Shown: positions 59,995 to 64,000 of the stretch, in pieces
Numbering within the stretch: the first letter of the stretch is position 1
Layout of the letters: every line of letters begins with the position of its first letter
Assembly: GCA_020072565.1 (NCBI GenBank)
Contig: JAIQGI010000002.1
Coordinates: 1-64,000 of the forward strand
DNA: 64,000 nt
DNA from: Terriglobia bacterium
Lineage (GTDB): Bacteria; Acidobacteriota; UBA6911
Direction of reading: 5' to 3'
Notes under the pieces: generated by a model
The model's input: only the letters and a program-made list of their open reading frames with translations
Databases searched by the model: none
What the model was told of the DNA's origin: nothing
Translations under genes and position numbers: made by a program

Positions 59995-62076
59995 ATGAAA
60001 CCATGGAGATCTCTTGTTTTGGCCTTGCTGGCAGGCATGCTGCTTGCCGTGCCCGGTCTGGCGCAACAGAAGCACACGATAAGCTTCGATGATCTGATCG
60101 CGTTCGGACGTGTCGGCGATCCACAGGTTTCTCCGGACGGGAAGGTGGTTGCGTTTTCGGTGACCCGATATGATCTTGCGAAAAATGCCGGGAACAGCGA
60201 CGTCTGGATCGTCCCGATTGCGGGGGGTGCCGCCCGGCAGTTAACTCAGAGCGAAAAGCGTGACAACAATGCCCGGTGGTCACCGGATGGGAAAAAGCTG
60301 GCATTTATATCGAGCCGCGATGGCAGCCCCCAGGTGTGGATCCTGGACGTTGCCAGTGGGGAGGCCCGAAAGCTGACATCGATCTCAACCGGAGCCGATG
60401 GAGTGATCTGGTCACAGGACGGCAATAACCTGGCATTCACGTCGGACGTATATCCGGACTGCCGTGATGACGCCTGCAATGCGCAGCGGGAAAAAGCCGC
60501 GGAGTCCTCAAAGGTCAAAGCCAAGATCTTTGACCATCTGCTTTACCGGCATTGGGATGCCTGGAAAGACGGGAAGCGGACCCACATTTTCGTCGTTCCA
60601 GCCGCCGGCGGGACGGCGCGGGATTTGACACCCGGCGATTATGACGCTCCACCTTTTTCACTGGGCGGTCCGACGGATTATGATTTTTCCCCCGACGGCA
60701 AAGAACTTTGCTTTGCGAGGAACACCGACAAGGTTGAGGCGACCAGCACCAACGGGGACCTGTGGACGGTGCCGCTGACGGGGAGTGAACCAAAGAAAAT
60801 CACCGCCAATCCTGCATACGATGGCTCGCCGCTTTATTCTCCTGACGGGAAATATATTGCGTACCGTGCTCAGCGGCGCCCGGGCTTTGAAGCGGATCGT
60901 TTCGAACTCATGCTCTTCGACCGGGTTGCCCGCACGTCAAGGTCCATAACCGCAAGCCTGGATCGCTCCGTGAGCGAAATGGTCTGGGCACCCGACAGCC
61001 GCACGATCTATTTCGCCGCTGAAGATCAAGGATTTTCCGGCATCTGGCGGGTAGGAGTGGGTGGGGAAGCTCCGCTAAAAGTGATCGAGAAGAGCTACAA
61101 CGGCGAACTAAAGGTGGCGCCTGACGGCAGGACCCTGGTTTTCACCAGGCAGAGCCTTTCCAGGCCGGCGGAGGTCTATCGCGCGAATGCCGATGGTCGC
61201 GATGCACGGCCGTTGACAGCAGTCAACGATGCCGCTCTCGGTCGCATAGATTTCGGTGCGGTCGAGAGCATTACCTATCCTGGGGCGGATGCGGTCGAAC
61301 CGAAGGGGAGCGGAGGGGACGGGAGCACGTTTTTCACGCCGATTCAGGCATGGATTGTAAAACCTCCTGCCTTTGACCCAAAGCGGAAATATCCGGCGGT
61401 GTTCCTCATTCATGGCGGCCCTCAGGGCGCATGGGAGGACAACTTCTCCTATCGTTGGAACATCCAGATGTTCGCCGCGCGAGGCTACGTGGTCTTCGCG
61501 TCCAATCCGCATGGGAGCACCGGATTCGGGCAGAAGTTCACGGATGAGATCTCCGGCGATTGGGGCGGCAAGGTTTACCTCGACTTGATGAGGGGGGCGG
61601 ATTATCTGACGAAGTTGCCTTACATCGATGCTGCCCGCGTTGCTGCAGCAGGCGCCAGCTACGGCGGATACATGATCAATTGGATTGAAGGGCACAGCGA
61701 GCGGTTCCGGTGTCTCGTAAGTCACGACGGGGTGTACAACGCGGCCAGCATGTTTGGTTCCACGGAGGAGTTGTGGTTCCCGCTGTGGGATTTTCAGGGT
61801 ACTCCCTGGAATAATCCGGCACTTTACGAAAAGTGGTCGCCATCAAGCTATGTGAAAAACTTCAAGACACCGATGCTCGTGATCCATGGCGAACTGGACT
61901 ACAGAGTGCCCGTGACCCAGGGATTCGAGCTCTTTACTGCTCTGCAACTGATGAAAGTGCCGTCGAAGTTTCTTTATTTCCCGGATGAAGGCCACTGGGT
62001 CCTGAAGCCCCAGAACAGCCGGCTCTGGTGGAAAACGGTCCAGGACTGGATCGACCAGTGGACGAAAGCGAAGTGA
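59995..62076 (+). CDS. S9-family prolyl oligopeptidase/acyl-peptidase
   Basis: A 693-residue exported peptidase. The signal peptide ends at 'PGLAQQ'. Residues ~40-430 form a beta-propeller of PD40/WD40-like repeats ('DPQVSPDGKVVAFSVTRYD', 'NARWSPDGKKLAFISSRDGSPQVWILD', 'SPLYSPDGKYIAYRAQRRPG'). The C-terminal alpha/beta-hydrolase domain holds 'HGGPQGAWEDNFSYRWNIQMFAARGYVVFASNPHGSTGFGQKF', nucleophile 'AAAGASYGGYMINW', Asp in 'HGELDYRVPVTQGFELF' and His in 'FPDEGHWVLKPQNSRLWW'. It resembles dipeptidyl-peptidase 5/acylaminoacyl peptidases that degrade short peptides in the periplasm. GAGAGGA precedes the ATG. Confidence 0.93.
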   Translation: MKPWRSLVLALLAGMLLAVPGLAQQKHTISFDDLIAFGRVGDPQVSPDGKVVAFSVTRYDLAKNAGNSDVWIVPIAGGAARQLTQSEKRDNNARWSPDGKKLAFISSRDGSPQVWILDVASGEARKLTSISTGADGVIWSQDGNNLAFTSDVYPDCRDDACNAQREKAAESSKVKAKIFDHLLYRHWDAWKDGKRTHIFVVPAAGGTARDLTPGDYDAPPFSLGGPTDYDFSPDGKELCFARNTDKVEATSTNGDLWTVPLTGSEPKKITANPAYDGSPLYSPDGKYIAYRAQRRPGFEADRFELMLFDRVARTSRSITASLDRSVSEMVWAPDSRTIYFAAEDQGFSGIWRVGVGGEAPLKVIEKSYNGELKVAPDGRTLVFTRQSLSRPAEVYRANADGRDARPLTAVNDAALGRIDFGAVESITYPGADAVEPKGSGGDGSTFFTPIQAWIVKPPAFDPKRKYPAVFLIHGGPQGAWEDNFSYRWNIQMFAARGYVVFASNPHGSTGFGQKFTDEISGDWGGKVYLDLMRGADYLTKLPYIDAARVAAAGASYGGYMINWIEGHSERFRCLVSHDGVYNAASMFGSTEELWFPLWDFQGTPWNNPALYEKWSPSSYVKNFKTPMLVIHGELDYRVPVTQGFELFTALQLMKVPSKFLYFPDEGHWVLKPQNSRLWWKTVQDWIDQWTKAK

Positions 62077-62247
62077 CCTTGCACTGCGAAGCAAGCGCTT
62101 TCGCCCCGTCTGCAGCGGCGGCCAAAGCGCTTGCCCAGGTCCAATTCGTGTTCTTCGTATCATCTTGTTGCCCGCAGTGTCTGCGCCCCAGTGGCGACCG
62201 GCTTCTCTCTTGTCAGCTTATCCGAGTGCTCCTATACTGATTCGGTC

Positions 62248-62649
62248 ATGCCGGCAACGACCCTTATCATATCCACCACCAGGAACAAACAAATCGTCGA
62301 TATCACCGGCCCGATTGAGCGCTACCTGGCGACGACAGGTATCCATCAAGGCCTGTGCAACATCTTTGCCGCGCACACCACGGCGTCCCTTACGACGGGC
62401 GAAGTAACTGAAGGGACCGACGAAGATCTATCCGAGACCCTGGGGCGCATGATCCCCAAGATCAGTTTCCGCCACGAACACAATCCCACGCACGCTCCGG
62501 ATCACATGATTTCGTCGATTCTCGGACCGAGCCTCACCATCCCCTTCCGCGAAGGAAAGCTGAGACTGGGCGCGTGGCAGAGCGTCCTGCTCGTCGAACG
62601 GAACGGACCGCGTGAACGCGACCTTGTGGTGACGGTCGTGCCCGCATGA
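62248..62649 (+). CDS. YjbQ/UPF0047 family protein
   Basis: A 133-residue protein of the YjbQ (UPF0047) family, described as having weak thiamine-phosphate synthase activity. Family stretches: 'NKQIVDITGPIERYLATTGIHQGLCNIFAAHTTASLTTGE', 'HEHNPTHAPDHMISSILGPSLTIPFREGKLRLGAWQSVLLVERNGPRERDLVVTVV'. His in 'AAHTTAS' and 'HAPDHM' are the conserved metal-site residues. The start is ATG 62248; upstream codons show no family match. Its true cellular role is unclear. Confidence 0.9.
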   Translation: MPATTLIISTTRNKQIVDITGPIERYLATTGIHQGLCNIFAAHTTASLTTGEVTEGTDEDLSETLGRMIPKISFRHEHNPTHAPDHMISSILGPSLTIPFREGKLRLGAWQSVLLVERNGPRERDLVVTVVPA

Positions 62650-62854
62650 TGCCATCCAGCGAATTTTCAACGAAATTGCTATGCGGTGACGGTATCTCTG
62701 TCCCGGGCGCACCGAAGAAGCAGGCGACACCTGCAGCCGGTTTCCTGTTGCCGCATTCCTGACCTGAATTGTTCATGAAGCAGAAGCGCACGCCGTGAAA
62801 AGCAACAAAATTGGACGCTGATAAACGCCGGCAGGAGCCTTTGCCGCCCTGCTT

Positions 62855-62878
62855 GCCGACCAAGACCGATCGGTCGGC
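62855..62878. terminator. hairpin between convergent yjbQ-like and decarboxylase genes
   Basis: GCCGACC (62855-62861) pairs with GGTCGGC (62872-62878). The inner GACCGATCGGTC (62864-62875) is itself a perfect palindrome. It lies in a 293-base gap with no visible gene, between convergent genes. No T-run follows. Confidence 0.4.
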
Positions 62879-62942
62879 GGCGGTCGATGTTTTTCCGCGT
62901 CCAAAAACTGCATTTGGGTCGTACATTCATGAATAATCCCGG

Positions 62943-64000
62943 CTAAGCTTTCGCAGCTTCACAGATCAATTGGAAAACACGTGTTACCCGATCCATGCCG
63001 GTCTGCAGGTTGCCGATCGCCACGCGCAGGCAGTAGCGCCCCTTCAGCCTGGTATGGGATAAGAATACTTCGCCGCTGGCGTTGACGCGCGCAAGCACAT
63101 CGGCATTCAGATTTTCCAGTGCGTCCTCATCGTTCATGTCCGGGGGATGGACGCGGAAGCACACTACCGAAAAAGGCGAGGGCGCAAGCCGCTCCAGGAC
63201 AGGATGCGCGTCGACCCATGAGGCGAGCATTTGCGCCAGCCGCACATGCTCGCGAATCCGGGCCGCCAGGCCCTCCGTGCCGAAATAGCGGAAAACGAAC
63301 CAGAGCTTGATGGCCCGGAACCGTCTGCCCAGCTGGAAGGAATAGTCCATGAGATCGACGCCGCCGCGGGCATCCGTCTTCAGATATTCAGGCACAAGCG
63401 AAAAGGCATTTCGAAATATCTCCGGCCGGCTGGTGAAGAGCACCGAGCAATCGACCGGCGTAAACAGCCATTTGTGGGGATTCACGACCAGTGAGTCGGC
63501 CCGCTCGCACCCGTGCAGCACCCAGCGGAACTCCGGCGCCACGGCCGAACTCCCCGCGTAGGCGGCATCCACATGAAGCCAGAGGCGGAAGCGACGGCAG
63601 AGAGCTGCAATTTCGGTTACAGGATCTACGGCGGTCGCTGATGTGGTCCCGACAGTCGCCACGACCGCAAACGGATGTCGTCTCTCTGCGAGATCCTTTT
63701 GAATTGCGGCCTCGAGCGCGTCGACCTGCATCCGGAACGCGCTGTCGCCGGGGATGCGCCGAATCCCTTGCATCCCGACGCCCAGTACGAGACCTGCCTT
63801 GTCGACGGAAGAATGCGCCTCCTCTGAGCAGTAGAGAACCAGAGGGGGTTTTCCCGAGAGCCCGTCTTCTCGCACCTGGAGGCCCGTCGCTTCGCGCGCC
63901 GCCGCCAGTGCCACCAGTGTGGAAGTGGAGGCCGTGTCGGTGATCATCCCGAACCATGCGGCAGGAAGGCCGATTGCAGACGCAAACCAGCGCATCACCA
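62943..64000 (-). CDS. PLP-dependent amino acid decarboxylase (aromatic/Tyr-type), partial
   Basis: The C-terminal 350-odd residues of a group II PLP decarboxylase; the N-terminal ~100-130 residues lie beyond the window edge. Visible: 'TSTLVALAAAREATGLQVREDG', 'YCSEEAHSSVDKAGLVLGVG', 'VVATVGTTSATAVDPVTEIAALCRRFRLWLHVDAAYAGSSAVAPEFRWVL' (cofactor Asp), the PLP lysine in 'SLVVNPHKWLFTPVDCSVLFTSRPE', and 'RFRAIKLWFVFRYFGTEGLAARIREHVRLAQMLASWV'. This pattern belongs to the aromatic-L-amino-acid/tyrosine decarboxylase branch, though glutamate or DABA decarboxylation cannot be excluded. It is convergent with the YjbQ gene. Confidence 0.92.
   Translation of the reverse strand, partial: VMRWFASAIGLPAAWFGMITDTASTSTLVALAAAREATGLQVREDGLSGKPPLVLYCSEEAHSSVDKAGLVLGVGMQGIRRIPGDSAFRMQVDALEAAIQKDLAERRHPFAVVATVGTTSATAVDPVTEIAALCRRFRLWLHVDAAYAGSSAVAPEFRWVLHGCERADSLVVNPHKWLFTPVDCSVLFTSRPEIFRNAFSLVPEYLKTDARGGVDLMDYSFQLGRRFRAIKLWFVFRYFGTEGLAARIREHVRLAQMLASWVDAHPVLERLAPSPFSVVCFRVHPPDMNDEDALENLNADVLARVNASGEVFLSHTRLKGRYCLRVAIGNLQTGMDRVTRVFQLICEAAKA

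Noticed and set aside
1-64000. CRISPR array
   Set aside because: No regularly spaced direct repeats were seen; the repeated words found are inverted repeats at single intergenic sites.

Overview
The window reads as part of a soil-type Acidobacteriota chromosome. This is an inference from gene content: a high-GC background, Ser/Thr kinases fused to enzyme domains, several exported Gfo/Idh/MocA oxidoreductases beside a DUF1080 protein, DUF5777-like and 'FAQVAIGGGYTT'-type secreted proteins, and many ATGA or GTGA gene overlaps. There is no rRNA. One intact tRNA (Val, anticodon UAC) is present.

Layout. 0.2-7 kb: a surface polysaccharide group (GT4 glycosyltransferase, flippase, GDP-mannose 4,6-dehydratase, TPR/GT-C membrane protein). 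8.5-13 kb: an aromatic amino acid operon, aroF - tyrA (dehydrogenase then chorismate mutase) - mntP - GT-C protein. It is preceded by a near-consensus promoter, an 18-codon Tyr-rich leader peptide and a terminator hairpin, which is a complete Tyr attenuator. 13.6-19.4 kb: an accessory patch with an IS3-type remnant, a tRNA-end fragment, a broken CPBP protease gene, a beta-lactamase-like hydrolase, an AraC/tautomerase pair and a TatD nuclease. 19.6-27.8 kb: a kinase/FGE/hydrolase fusion, tRNA-Val, a homocysteine methyltransferase-type enzyme, a tiny RHH regulator, an ECF sigma/anti-sigma pair and AmrS.

27.9-33.1 kb: a minus-strand run npdG-cofD-cofC-cofE-PPOX-ABC permease-ABC ATPase. It makes and uses coenzyme F420 and is tied to an SsuBC-type transporter whose ATPase has altered Q-loop, signature and H-loop residues. 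No FO synthase and no FbiB-type reductase domain lie in the window. Two acyl-CoA dehydrogenases diverge from it. 35.9-47.1 kb: a putative 3-keto-glycoside block (exported DUF1080 protein, two Tat-exported and one cytoplasmic Gfo/Idh/MocA enzyme, MFS carrier, Tat-exported sugar isomerase). Inside it sits an electron-transfer module: a seven-heme cytochrome, a b-type-like membrane protein and ApbE.

47-64 kb: two secreted or unknown proteins, an inositol-phosphatase family enzyme, a SIMPL protein, MutS2, and a carbamoyl-phosphate/ornithine cluster (cDPGS-like GTPase, argF, arcC, pyrB, rocD). These are followed by a quinone oxidoreductase, an S9 peptidase, YjbQ, and a PLP decarboxylase cut by the window end. 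Several intergenic gaps carry long inverted repeats built from similar repetitive words.

The three most unusual items are the Tyr attenuator, the F420 operon with a degenerate ABC ATPase, and the DUF1080/Gfo-Idh/multiheme/ApbE block. All functional statements come from reading motifs by eye; no database search or structure prediction was run.
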